Below are positions 46,305-57,376 of a DNA stretch of 64,000 nt, piece after piece. Positions within the stretch are counted from its first letter, which is position 1. Each line of letters starts with the position of its first letter. The notes beneath the pieces are model-generated. The model was given only the letters and a program-made list of their open reading frames with translations. It was not told where the DNA came from and did not search any database. Position numbers and translations under genes: made by a program. This DNA is from Cadophora sp. MPI-SDFR-AT-0126 (taxonomy: Eukaryota > Ascomycota > Leotiomycetes > Helotiales > Ploettnerulaceae). The stretch is taken from the NCBI GenBank assembly GCA_020747065.1, contig JAGMVK010000024.1, positions 558,001 through 622,000 of the forward strand, read 5' to 3'.

Positions 46305-46671
46305 TGTAACATATAGTTGGGCTAGTGTTACTTAAGAGTGCGAAGGTTAGTAAGGGGTAGGTAGGGACGCTATTACTAATTAAGACTAATAATTGTAGTA
46401 AGTTACTAAGTATATATAATAATACTGTATTTAAGTTAAGTATAAGGCTTTTATTTAATATAGGAAAAGCTAGGAAGTTATATAGAATCCTTATACTAGT
46501 GAATTAGTTAAATCACTTAAATTATTATCTAGTCTTAAGGAGTTTAGATGATTTATTCCATGACTTCCTATCACGTGATTTATAGCTTCTCTGTGCTAGG
46601 TTAGGTTTTAAGTAGCCTAACCGTGCCGAGCCTTAGGGCTATGTCATATGTTGTAGCTGACAGTTGTAATA
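46305..46671 (-). repeat. 5' LTR of the outer element (367 bp)
   Basis: Begins TGTAACATATAG on the plus strand and ends GTTGTAATA. It is followed by TAGTA, identical to the five bases before the left LTR. The part at 46305-46450 is shared with the solo LTR at 8510-8659. Confidence 0.85.
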
Positions 46672-47554
46672 TAGTATTAGTATATCTAATTTAGATAGCT
46701 AGGAGTTAAGAATCTTACTTATTCACTTATTCCTAATATGTAATATACTAGATAATATACTACTACTACTATTATATTAGAACGCTTATTAATAAAGTTC
46801 TTATTCGAAAGAATAGCTTTAAGAAGGTACTTAACTAGAATTTCAGCTTTAGATTCTATCTTATCTATCTTTTTATTAATTCTTCTTAAGAATATCAGTA
46901 GACCTAATTAGTTTAATCTATCCTATAGTTTATTAAGTATATAAATCTCGATTTTAAGAAAGTCTTCTATAGCGTAACTATCTTCGTATAGCTTCTAAAG
47001 ACTTTTTATTATATCTACTTCCCTGTCTTCGTATTTAATAGTAATAGAGAGTGCTATAGTACTAATAAGCTATAGCCTATTACTAGAGACTTTTTTAAGA
47101 GAAAGAAATCTATTAATATAATTAATTATAAGAAAAAGTATTTTCTTATATAAATAAAATCGGGAATAAACTTTAATTACCTAAAGAACTAATCGCGAGT
47201 GTGTTTCCCAATTAAGATATATATTCCTTTATTTAATAGCTATATAATTAGGATTAGGAAGTATCTTATTTTAGGATAGTTAATTTTATTAGTACAGATA
47301 AGTAAAGGAGTAAGAATTAGAAAAAAGATTATGTACTTGAAGCTTTTATATATATTCGAAGATCTTATTTTTATACGTAGAGATAATTTTATTATGGTTT
47401 ATAAGGTATTCAATTATTCTTTCTAAGTTATATATATATTAGAAAGTTTTACTCAGAATTCATTTAATACAAAGTATATTTCGATTATATATATTAGGAC
47501 TATGTATAATATTATATATATATTATGTAATGCTTTTGCCTTGTAGATACTTTC

Positions 47555-48000
47555 TGTAATAGTCTGGTATTTACTTATTATAAATACAGAGGCTGGGTTA
47601 ATCTCTAATAATTAAGAAGTAAATATATTACGTAGATAATTAAGATAATTACTAGTATAATTAAGAATACTATTTAAGTTAAGTATGAAGCTTCTATCTA
47701 ATAGTAGATATACTAGTCTTTTATAGAACTTTTACTCTTTTTAGATCTTTCGAAATCTTTAGATCCTAAGGATCTAGTAAGATCCTTAGATCTATTATAT
47801 AACTTAACTACAGAGACTTACAGCTAATTTACTATATTATATAATACTACTATAATAAAATATTATATAATATATATTTTCTAGACTCTTATTAGCTTCT
47901 ATAAGCTCTACTCCCGGGAGCTACTAGGCTCCTAAGTGTACGCCTGCTCTAAGGACATCCCCTCTTAGGACTTCAGGGTCGTCTAGAAATGTTCGTAACA
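47555..48000 (-). repeat. Solo LTR (446 bp) with 5-bp target duplication CTTTC
   Basis: On the minus strand it begins TGTTACGAACA at 48000 and ends ATTACA at 47555. CTTTC precedes it (47550-47554) and follows it (48001-48005). The start and the GC-rich first 120 bp relate it to the solo LTR at 8171, which lies in the opposite orientation. Confidence 0.75.
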
Positions 48001-50516
48001 CTTTCCTAGTTTTGACTTCTAAGAAGAGGATTCGTTGTAATAACTCGAGCCGTAAGCTGAAGCCTATTCGAGCTGTATTAAGCTAAGGCGCTTAATAAGC
48101 GAGACTTTTATAATTATAGAGATAATCTAGATATTATTTAAAGAGTATTTTAAGAAGGGCGGCGTTAAATAGAAGCGAGAATAATTGAATATAGACTAAG
48201 GACTATATAATAACATAAGCCACTTATAGCGCTCTAAGCAACTAATATTAGTACTTGAAAGACTAAGTAAAGCACCTGTAGGACTTAATTAAGCTCTTCT
48301 CGCGGAAGTATAAGAGTACTTATAAAACCTAAGCGGAAAATGCAACTTAGTAATATACACCTAACAGCTTGCGCTTACGACTTACGCTTATATACGCTGC
48401 TCAAAATCTTCTCACTACCTTTTCAATTCTTAGATTTATTTATTATTTTGCTTTATTACTTTTTTTTTACTTAATATTATTAGTTACTTTAGGATAGATA
48501 TATTAAGTTCTAAAATTATTAGAAATCTTATTAAGATTTAATTTGTTTCTTAATCTTCTTATAAGTAGTATAAAGACCTGGGATAACATAAAACTAAGTA
48601 GGTCACTAATCCTAGGAATAAAATATAAGAAGCTACTTATAGCTAAAATTCAAGGTAAAAAAAGTCTTTAATTCTTCTAATTCTAGGAATAGAAGAGAGC
48701 TCTTATAAGTAAAGGGAGCTCGTTAAAGCTCGAAACTAAGATTATCTAAGGTAATACCCTGATTCTGAATATACACCTTATTATAGTAGTATAATTCTTA
48801 CTACTATTTAAGAATATTACGATATATTACTTTTGAAATAATCTACTACTATTATATTCTTCTGTAACTCGTATTATAGTATCTGATTAGTATTTCTAAG
48901 CTATTCTATTCTTACTTGAACTTCTATTATAGTTTAGATTTAGCTGTAGCTTAATCCTTCTACTACTTTAGCTCTTATTCGAGGTTTTTATTTTCTTCTT
49001 GTAATTTATTAATCTTCGTATTAAAGCTTACTTATAAAGGCTTCAATAAATTTATTAGTTAGAATTAGAAACTTAAGGTATTTATATACCTTTATTAATA
49101 TAAGAGTTTCTTGTATATACTTCGCTAATCTTATCTGGATTATAATCGTTACTAGTATAGCCTTAAACAATAAGTTAATTCCTTTATATAATTTCTTATA
49201 AGTATTAATAAAGTAATCGCTTATATTTTTTAAGAAAAGGCGCTTTTTTATAGTAATACCTTCTAGATATAGAGACTATTAGCACTAGTTATAAGATAAA
49301 CTTATAATAGTTCGATTAAGATTTCTACTTTCTTCTTTAAGGTATTATTTAATAGGACTAAAGAAGATACGTTAAAGAAAGACTTATAAATGTGTTTTAA
49401 TAATTTTTCCCGATACTTGCTTCTTTATTTACTACGTTTTAGATTACTTGATTTAATTAGGGCTATTTATCGAGATATAATACGAGAAACTAAGAATTAG
49501 AAGTAATAGTTATATCAAACTTCTAATTTCTTATTAAAACAAGGACTTTCGTATTTTAGAGAATAAAACGTAATATTTATAACGGTAGAGCCTTAGAGTG
49601 AATACTAGATTTCCGGGCAATTTCCGCATGCTCGCCTAAGCGAGCCTAAGCGAGATAAAGCGAATCTTTCTATATATTACTTCTACCTCTTTATACCTTC
49701 TTTACTATATAGTTATAGATTCTAAGAAACTCTTATTATCTTTATATATCTCTATATCAATATATAAGGCTGTTATTACACGTAATAGCTGTCTTTCTAG
49801 AGTAAGGTGTTATAAAAACTGTTAAATTAAGAGATTATTAGATATATAATATATATATAAGTACGAAAAGAAGGTATATATTATATTTAAAGTACTTCTA
49901 AAAAAATATATAGTCTTATAGCTTTTATAGCTATCTAGAATAAAGAATCTTACTAAATAATTACGTAGTTCTATTTAAGAAATAAAGACCTTTTCTAGCT
50001 ATTCTACAGTTATCTAGTTAATTATTTATCTATTATCTATAGCTTTAAAGTACTATAAATCAAATATATTTAATTAAAATAGAAACTATTATTATTAGAT
50101 TTTTTTTTTTACAGATTATAACTAGAAAAGTAGAGGTACTCGTAATAGATATATACTTAATAATTATTATTTAAGTATATAAGCCTAGTTGTTTTTCTTA
50201 AACCTTTTAGCTTTTTATACTTTTTATAATATATCTATTAAGACTATAATCTTTTATAATACAGTACTTATTTTATCTATATTCTATTATTAAGAGACTA
50301 GAATTACTTTAATATCTAGAATCTTTAATTTTTAGAACTATAGTCTAATAACTTTAAAATAAGTATAATTAATATATATAAAATTAATATATATTTATTT
50401 CTTAGTCTTAAGAATAGGATTCTAAGCTAAAAACTATATTATCTAGTGTTTTTTAAATAAGTAATAATCGTTTTAGAGAACTAGAAGTCTTTTTTCAAAA
50501 TCCTGTATTTATATAT

Positions 50517-50702
50517 TGTAGTGGGGTCGAAGGCCCACTACAAGGGTTTTTGTTTTTCCGTTCCGGCTGTAGATAGATAGGTCAGCGCCGCTAGACTAGT
50601 AATCATCATCTTCTTCCTCTCACTTCCATTGCCTGATTAGTCCACGCGCGAGTTATTCCCCTATTTACTATGCACTTGACGGCACTACTCTACTCCTTCA
50701 CA
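50517..50702 (+). repeat. Possible short LTR or MITE-like repeat, about 186 bp
   Basis: A normal-GC patch at the edge of the AT-rich block begins with a perfect 9-bp hairpin (TGTAGTGGG ... CCCACTACA, 8-bp loop) and ends TTCACA, giving TG...CA ends of a size seen in fungal Copia LTRs. Flanking TATAT and ATATA are not a clean duplication. The class is uncertain. Confidence 0.35.
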
Positions 50703-51364
50703 ATATAAGTAATTCTATAACTGAAAACCTCTTAAGTCAAAATCTAATTAATTAATTAATTCTTTACTACTATAAGAAGCTTTTGTAAATAACTAGTACC
50801 TTTCTTATATTATTATATTATTATATTATAATCTATAAAAGTAGACTTTAAAATACCCTACTTAAATAATATCTTTTATAGGAACTTACTATTTTTTTTA
50901 AAGACATATATAACGTTATACTTAGTATACTAAGACTTTATAATATTATTAATTTATATTCTAAATTTTTAAAAAAAATCAATTAAAAATTAGAATATTA
51001 AATAATTATTGAAGTTAGGTGATATAAAAAGCGGTAAGGTTAGCGAGGTGGCCGGAAGGGGGGGGGGGGGGTTAGACGTTATATAACTATTCCTATCATT
51101 GTTATCATTAGGCCAGACCTTGGCACCTAGTCCACTCCAGGTCCTATACTAGTCCTTGAAACGACATAGTCGGAGCTGTAGCGACGTGTTATTTCAATTA
51201 AACTATGACCTGAATGAACTCTTTCCCCGAAATCTCTGGGGGGCTACTATACAGTTTTAAGGGCAGCGGTACCCCTGTCTACTTGCGGCTCTGCACGGGC
51301 CAATGTGGCTGGTGAGTTTAAACTCAACGTCCTTGTTCTATTGCTGAAGGAGCAACCTTAAACC

Positions 51365-52209
51365 ATGTCCTCAGAGATCCATCCCGCGCACGCGAATACT
51401 GGGGGGTTCTTAATTGACGTGTGTTCGCTAAATTTTGCACGAATCGAGGATGAAGACGTTCAAACAATCTTGGAACGAATGGATTTGATGCGAAAGCAGC
51501 TGAGCAAGAAACGTGAGGACGCAAACCGATATCGTCGACTATGCAATCATATTAAAAGCAGTGTGCGGAACACCCAAGACCACGAACGCTTGTTCCTGGC
51601 TCGATATCAAATGGCATCAACCGAGCCTCCATTCTTGCAACGTTTCCTCAAGCAGCTACCCATTGGTGCATTCATCAGCGTGATCTTCAAGACATCGTAC
51701 GCTGAGCTGGTCAGCATCGAAGAACACCTAGACGACCTTGCGCGCTATATACACGATCAAGCGATCAATGGGCGTCATCTCAAGAAGCTACAGCACTTGG
51801 CCGGCTACAATATTTTCGATCAGGAGCTCGAACTTGCCCTCAATCTAGAGACCACTATTGCATCATCTGCACCTACTTTGAGCATCTCGCCCATGCGGCT
51901 CTTTCGGCAACCTGGCATCTTTTTCCTAGCCCGTTCAATTCCAGGCATCTACCCACAACTAGGACAAGTTCTTATCCCAGGCAAAGGTATAATACTTTGC
52001 ACAATAAAAAGTTGAATTCAGTACTAATGACTCAATTAGAGCTACTACCCAGAAACTGGTTGAATAAGAGTAGCACACCTACTCGACCACAATCTATCTC
52101 CGTGAACAGTAGGATATTTGCTGCATTCCTGACTCACATTCTCTTGAGGCTGGAATCTGTGGAGATCACAATAGACCACAATCACGGGACGGTCGATCTC
52201 TCCTCATAA
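51365..52209 (+). CDS. Hypothetical protein, 2 exons, 263 aa
   Basis: Exons 51365-51986 and 52040-52209 flank a 53-bp intron (GTATAA ... TACTAATGAC ... TTAG) with a good branch site. The sum, 792 nt, is in frame. An N-terminal Ser/His stretch is followed by a charged helical region (ILERMDLMRKQLSKKREDA) likely to form a coiled coil. A mostly helical middle and a hydrophobic patch around GAFISVIF follow, with no recognised catalytic motif. It sits immediately beyond the RIP-mutated block and is itself unmutated. It could be the N-terminal part of a longer lineage-specific protein. The function is unknown. Confidence 0.5.
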
Positions 52210-53543
52210 CCAGACAACAATGGAGCCGGGTCATGGAGCATCGGTATAGAACTGGGGTGTGACTTGAGAGATATGTTGTTGAGAAATGCTATAAACACGC
52301 GCGATTGTTGAAGTTAAGCTCGATGATACAAAATATAGCATAAGACCAGGGCATATCATAGAACTCGTCATGTCTAGTCTTAATTGTCTAATACTTAATT
52401 TTATTTAGCTCGACTTTTGTATTAAAACTACTGTGTCCTTCTCTACCAACTTATATGAATACGTTGCTACTTTATTTAATTATCTACTATAGTTAAATAA
52501 AAGTCGTTAAAATTGAACCCGTTCGGTATCTCTTTGACAAAAGTACTCGTATGTATAGTTTTATTATCAATAAGGAGAGGAGGTCGAAGTAGACCCGCTC
52601 TATCAGCAATCTAGGGGAGAGTTCAGTTCAAGCTTTCAAATAGAGATATTTATAAGCTCACTACTTTAGTCGTCGCATTTCTTGATCTTTCTGTGCTCCT
52701 GTTCTGACTTAAATCGAGAATAGATATCGGCGTCGACGTAGTAAGGAATTAATTAGGATCGTCTGAGAGTAGTAGATTAAGAATCGCTTAAGATGCCCGG
52801 CAACTGAAGTACCAGGCGATGATATTCGAGCACATTTCGAATTTGTGTTGCTCCGATGTCAATGCGCCCCAGAAGACTTTTGAATGCTCCAGGATGGGCG
52901 AGCAGTTTATGTTTTACAAGTACGTTACACCATCGAAGACCTTCCCCTTCAATCGCTACGAGAAGACTTGGCTCATTACGCTCCTTCCCAATACCTTCCG
53001 ATGGGAAGGCCCAGACTCTTGTAGTAGCGCCAACGGAGATAGGTTGCTCGCGCCCCACCCCGGTACGACTTCTTTCAAGGAGGCAAACCGCGATGCCTCC
53101 TCCAATACATCAAGGGCTATAACTCGAGCCTAAGATGCCATCATTCTTAGTATTATCCGAGGCACCCACCAGGATATCAATATGTCCTACGAGAAACCTA
53201 TGTCCCTTGAGTCAACGAAGTACTTCCATTAGAATCTCTCTTAAGGGGCAGGAGAACGGCCTTCTTTGATCACCGCCCGAGGGATACACCTCTACCCAGC
53301 CGAGGGTACTTCTACCTAAAGGAATCAATTACGGGTAGTTTGCGGGGAGTTGGGGATTAGGGACTCGGGCTCGGACTTTGAGTCGTTTTTATTGACAAAC
53401 AAGGGTTTAGAAATTGAGAAATGTATGAATCTCCCTCGGGAAAAAGCCATGAATTACCCTAGGTTGCTTTCAGTCAGAGCCGTCACTTCTACTCTCAAGG
53501 TACCTAACGAGTTCCACGATCATCCAGCGCCTTAAAAGAGGAG
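52210..53543. other. 1.3 kb with only broken coding traces
   Basis: 52380-52760 is moderately AT-rich. From 52777 to 53340 two or three frames in turn look coding-like (for example FECSRMGEQFMFYKYV), but they shift repeatedly, so this is at best a decayed gene of unknown family. Confidence 0.35.
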
Positions 53544-53915
53544 ATGAGACTTGGTAATAAAAAAATTGAGAGGACAGATGCTGGCGATTATCACAAAGTG
53601 TTAACAGACGGGCTATTATCGCCATCTGGCGACATTCTAGACGGCAATTGGAATCCTCTGGGAAGCGATGATGACAGCGGAAACATCTTCCCATTTATCC
53701 CAGACTCTCACAAGGATGCCGCAAACCGCGGACTGTTGTCAACTCTCCTCCACGATATAGTTAATGAGCACTATGATCGCACACCCTCTGCCAGAGAGAC
53801 TCAGCCCGCCTTCCCCTCTATGAGTGCTATGTCTGCTAAATCAAGCAAAAAAAGGTACTCAACGGCCATCGAACTCGTTGGAGCCCGGCGAACAGATGAG
53901 AGAGCACTAGAATAA
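53544..53915 (+). CDS. Small hypothetical ORF, 123 aa
   Basis: An ATG-started single frame with a Gly/Asp-rich segment (GNWNPLGSDDDSGN) and a basic C-terminal half. No signal peptide, membrane segment or domain is recognised. It may be the remnant of a longer gene, because coding-like sequence also precedes it in other frames. Confidence 0.3.
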   Translation: MRLGNKKIERTDAGDYHKVLTDGLLSPSGDILDGNWNPLGSDDDSGNIFPFIPDSHKDAANRGLLSTLLHDIVNEHYDRTPSARETQPAFPSMSAMSAKSSKKRYSTAIELVGARRTDERALE

Positions 53916-54015
53916 ATCAAGGCGCTGATCGATTCCTGAAGAGCCTCGAGCGAAACTAGAAGTAGACGAGAGGTAGAGAGGACTGGACACAGCACTCCCT
54001 GAGCTAGGGTTAGGG

Positions 54016-54870
54016 TTAGATCCCCGCCTCAATATTCTTATACAACCCCTTTGCCTTCTCCATATCCCCCATTATCGTCCACGCCTTCGCGAGCTTACAC
54101 CTCATCCTTAAAATCTCCAAACTGCTCTCCCCATACACGTCTATGAAGACCGGCATCGCAGTCTCGATGGCCGCAATGGGAGCGGACGGGGTGAATCCCC
54201 AATCGATGAGCATCTTGATTTTCGTCTCGTGGAAGCGCGCGGAGAATTCAACGGGCAGAGAAGGGTTCGAGAGCTGAGCGTCGAGGAGGGATGAGGCTTT
54301 CCTGTCACAGCCGGCTTTGAGGAGGATATTATTAAGGGAGAATGCCAGGAGCGGGCCAGGCGATGGGAAGAGGGAGAGTACTTTGTCGATGAGGGGATTT
54401 GCGGTGGAGGCTTGGTGAGACGCGAATTTGAGAAGGACGGCAAGGCGGGTTTGGAGGGCTGAGGGATTTGAACGAGATACCAGGGATTCGACGAAGTCGC
54501 CTCCTTTGCAGGGATGATCGTACTTATCCAACAAATCTGCTGGATCCTCGGTAGATAAGAGGAAGGCTGAGGCGGCAGGTCAGGTCCGAGGAATTCAAGG
54601 CCTAAGGTAATAGCGAGGCGAGCTTCGGCGTCACTGAATAGGTCCTTCAGTGAGACTGTGTCGAGATAACATTCCTCTCGCCAGGACCGGGCAGAGAGCT
54701 TTGATTGGAAGTTCGCGTGCCCGAAGTTGATGATGCAGCAATTTTCAGGCAAGGTATCGTTAGTCCGGAACATGATATTGTTATGCCTAATGTCAGAGTG
54801 GGAGACACCAAGTTGGTGGAGAGAGTGAAAGATGGTTGTTGTTGCTCTTCTTCATCTTGTTTCTCGTCGT
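54016..54870 (-). pseudogene. Protein-kinase-like gene fragment, frameshifted and lacking the N-lobe
   Basis: On the minus strand the sequence near 54840-54720 reads HSLHQLGVSHSDIRHNN followed by CCIINFGHA. These are the kinase catalytic loop (H-x-D-x4-N) and the metal-binding DFG, here NFG. A helical, possibly TPR-like C-terminal part follows, ending AKGLYKNIEAGI at 54016. The frame changes near 54570-54585, where one missing base separates GLEFLGPDLP from ASAFLLSTEDP. Upstream, the ATP-binding lobe is replaced by low-complexity Glu/Gln/Arg-rich sequence with a stop in frame. I infer a decayed kinase or pseudokinase gene. A missed intron could explain the missing 5' part but not the internal shift. 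Confidence 0.5.
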
Positions 54871-55580
54871 GGTCTTTCCCTCTGCGCCGGCTGTTCTCAG
54901 ATCTGCTGCTGCTGCTGCTGTTCTCCCCTCTTGTTCTCTCCTTAATCTCTTGTTTTTGCCCAGTCGATAGCTGTTGTCCTCTTCCAACTCTGAAATCTGC
55001 TGCTACTACTTGTCCTCTGGTCGACATTCTAAGGCTCCTGGTCGCAAGCGTTTCCGACATTGTGTGCTCTCATGATGATTATCATCCTCTTCTGGGCATT
55101 CTAGTTGTTGTTGTTGTTTCTGCCTTTTGTCTGTTGGAGAATTTGGTGGATGATCTGTCCGTGTCTTCGCGGATGGGGGGAGCGTGAGGGGGAGGGCGGA
55201 AGCGCAGGTGAGATCGAGGTACATTGGTGCACAGAAGGAGGAGAGGGTGATTCAGATGTGGATCGAGATGAGGGCTAAGGGGGAGGAGAATGAAGTTCGT
55301 TGTCTTTGCAGCTGCTGCGATGGTGATTGTTGGCGGTTCTGTAGCTCTGGTTCCAGCTGCTGCTGACTTTGGCGTGGTCCTTGAAAGCCCATCAAGACGC
55401 AAGTGTATGCAATATTCGACTCGAAGTTAGGCAGAAGGTTGCAGCTTGAAGCGATGCTTGCGAAAGATTTAGGATCCGAAGTTCGATAGCGACATTTCGA
55501 CTTGCCTACCATGTCGCGCTCAATGCGTGTGGCTGTGGCTTTCGTGGCTACTGTACTGTAAGTGAACTGAACTGCGGGGT

Positions 55581-55613
55581 AAGATAAGATAAGATAGGAT
55601 AAGATAAGATAGG
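55581..55613 (+). repeat. GATAA microsatellite
   Basis: About six tandem, slightly imperfect copies of GATAA/GATAG. The core is also the binding site of GATA transcription factors, but no adjacent gene is certain, so it is listed as a simple repeat. Confidence 0.8.
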
Positions 55614-56811
55614 TCGGTAGTACTGTAGGTTGGGTATGTGGCGTTGAAATCTCTTAAGGGATATAAGATCTATCAATATTTACGGACAATTTTCAATCAT
55701 TGTTAAACTTACTTTGATAGTTCCATATTTTATAGTCTTTTCATCGGCGTTTCATGAAACCAGAGTATCACGAGAGAAAAAACGGGTGCCTTTGTCTGCT
55801 TGCTCACGGTTGGCTGCAGAGGGATGGAAGACACAGCCCAGGATGCAAGATCCTGTTCTCTTCTTTTCTTTATAATACTATTCTTCCCATCTTCCTCGTC
55901 ATCATCTACTTATACCCGTCCGTTCGTCGTATTTTCACCCCCTTAGTCCGATCTTATTGTCCCAGATTATCCATCCACCCGCAAAAAACCCAGCCCAATC
56001 TGTGAACAGCTGGAGGGATTGCGAACGTCAAATTCTCGTTCTACAAATGACAAATAGCAGCGAAGAAAGTCGATCCTACATCGGTCAGGGTGTCTAGGGC
56101 GTTCAAATTGTCTTATGCAATCCTCACGGAGCCAAGCAGCACACGCCCGAGAGTAAATCAAATTGGGTACCTGTACTGCAGAACAAAACATCAGCTGTAA
56201 CCTGCGATTACATGAATTAGAAATGACGCTTGCAAACTTAATATGCCTGATTGCTTGTATTGATCCATTAGGAGAGACGACAATTGCATTCCTTTTCGTG
56301 AAAGTCAGGCGACTCAGATTTCAGAAGAACGGACTTTCTATTCGTACAACTGTTGTATTTCTACGTGACGGACGCGGCGGTCCAGTGGTCGGTCGATCTA
56401 GCCAGCGATAGGACAAGATGATTGTAGTTACAATCCCAAAGGAGCTGCCTATAATACAGCAAATACCAGTCTTGTACGAAGGCTTGTAACACTACCACAA
56501 AATCTTAGCCTCTCTATCTTCCATCGTATCGCAACAATAACAGATAGACGCCAACTTTTCTTTGAAAAGAAGCTTGTTTGTATGGGAGAATGCTTTCTTC
56601 TTTGGTATTCATCTGATGCAATTCTGCCTCATTGTTCCTTTTATAATAAAAAAACATGATTTCTTTGTTATATGAATATTGAGTTGTTCTTGGAATGCCA
56701 TTTCTCGTGAAGGAAAATACCTTGATACTAATGTTTTTCTGTTCCTTCGGTATTTCTTTGTGGTAATCTGTTCTTAGCGACGGATAGTAAGATATAAATA
56801 TCTCCTAAGGA

Positions 56812-56854
56812 CCACTCTCCATTCTCATCTGGAACCACTCTCCATTCTCATCTG
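56812..56854 (+). repeat. 23-bp tandem duplication upstream of the LPMO gene
   Basis: CCACTCTCCATTCTCATCTG occurs twice, at 56812-56831 and 56835-56854, ending 57 bp before the ATG of the LPMO gene. It lies in the promoter or leader. Confidence 0.85.
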
Positions 56855-56910
56855 AGAATGCACTACAATAACAATAAACGTTAGGATCAAGATACTGGCG
56901 CGTCTTCAAC

Positions 56911-57376
56911 ATGACTACCAGATCCCTCCTTCTTACTCTCTCATTGAGTGCCATTTTTGTGCACTCACATGTTACTCAAGAGTTTCCCACTACCTACAAC
57001 ACCGGAACATACGGCGCCTCCAACCCTCTTGGACTCTCGGGGTCCAACTTTCCTTGCCAACTCGGGGTCGGCGGCCTGCCGTCGTCGGGCACCACAGAAG
57101 TCGCAATCGGGGAACCTTTCAACATCACGTTTGCTGGGCTAGCTACACATGGCGGTGGGATGTGTCAGATCAGTATCCTCCCTGGCTTCAACCCGTCCAA
57201 ATCCAATGCGGACTTTCGAGTCATTAAAACCCACTACGAATGCCTTACGACTACAAGCGGGAATCTCGACAGTGGGGCTCCTAACACGATGATGGCAACC
57301 ATCCCAGCTGGTATTGAGACTGGAGAATATACTCAGAGTTGGACGTGGGCGTCCAAGACCACGAATGAGCTGTACA
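56911..57376 (+). pseudogene. AA11-like lytic polysaccharide monooxygenase, 5' part (interrupted)
   Basis: Secreted copper enzyme family that oxidatively cleaves chitin-like polymers. The signal peptide (MTTRSLLLTLSLSAIFVHS) is followed directly by His20, which becomes the mature N-terminal His of the copper histidine brace. SGSNFPCQL follows, then ATHGGGMCQISI with the second copper His (residue 80, mature position 61), and then TGEYTQSWTWASKTTNELY. Spacing and motifs fit AA11. The reading frame is cut within the codon after ELY by the element at 57377-60083 and resumes exactly at 60089. In the interrupted state the frame runs on into the element and stops at 57597, giving a 228-aa product that lacks the C-terminal part of the fold. 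Confidence 0.75.

Larger units (their letters stand above)
32288..46671 (-). mobile_element. Outer Ty3/Gypsy-type LTR retrotransposon, RIP-dead, split by a nested element
   Basis: Two 367-bp LTRs (32288-32654 and 46305-46671) in the same orientation are flanked by identical TAGTA duplications (32283-32287 and 46672-46676). Without the inserted element the length is about 6.6 kb, normal for Gypsy. Coding is on the minus strand. A Gag-like segment lies at about 46200-45900. The reverse transcriptase active site reads YLDN near 43400 (from YLDD). RNase H reads ETNASDFALRAYL near 42960 (from ETDASD). The rest of pol should lie left of the insertion, at 35004-32700. Stops and Asp-to-Asn changes show RIP after insertion. 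Confidence 0.85.
31560..50516. other. 19-kb AT-rich RIP-mutated transposon block
   Basis: Nearly all of this DNA is AT-rich with dense TAG/TAA and no genuine long reading frames. It contains the nested elements, LTRs and solo LTR listed separately. The flanks (31560-32287, 46677-47549, 48006-50516) are older RIP-mutated repeats that I cannot assign. No host gene is seen. Confidence 0.75.
54871..56910. other. 2 kb without a confident gene
   Basis: Both strands hold low-complexity frames (runs of Gln, Ser or Cys from CAG/CTG-like repeats at 54900-55350). A minus-strand ATG at 55512 opens an 86-codon frame that could be a first exon of the broken kinase gene, but no splice path to it is convincing. 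55620-56900 shows nothing. Confidence 0.3.

Noticed and set aside
54003..54019. Two TTAGGG-like units (CTAGGGTTAGGGTTAG), possible interstitial telomere
   Set aside because: Only about two and a half units, partly overlapping the end of the broken kinase gene; expected by chance. The window shows no subtelomeric pattern there.
54900..55200. Cys/Ser-rich plus-strand frame with a signal-peptide-like start, possible small secreted protein
   Set aside because: The Cys come from TGCTGCTG-type repeats that read as Gln, Ala or Ser in other frames. No stable domain or start.
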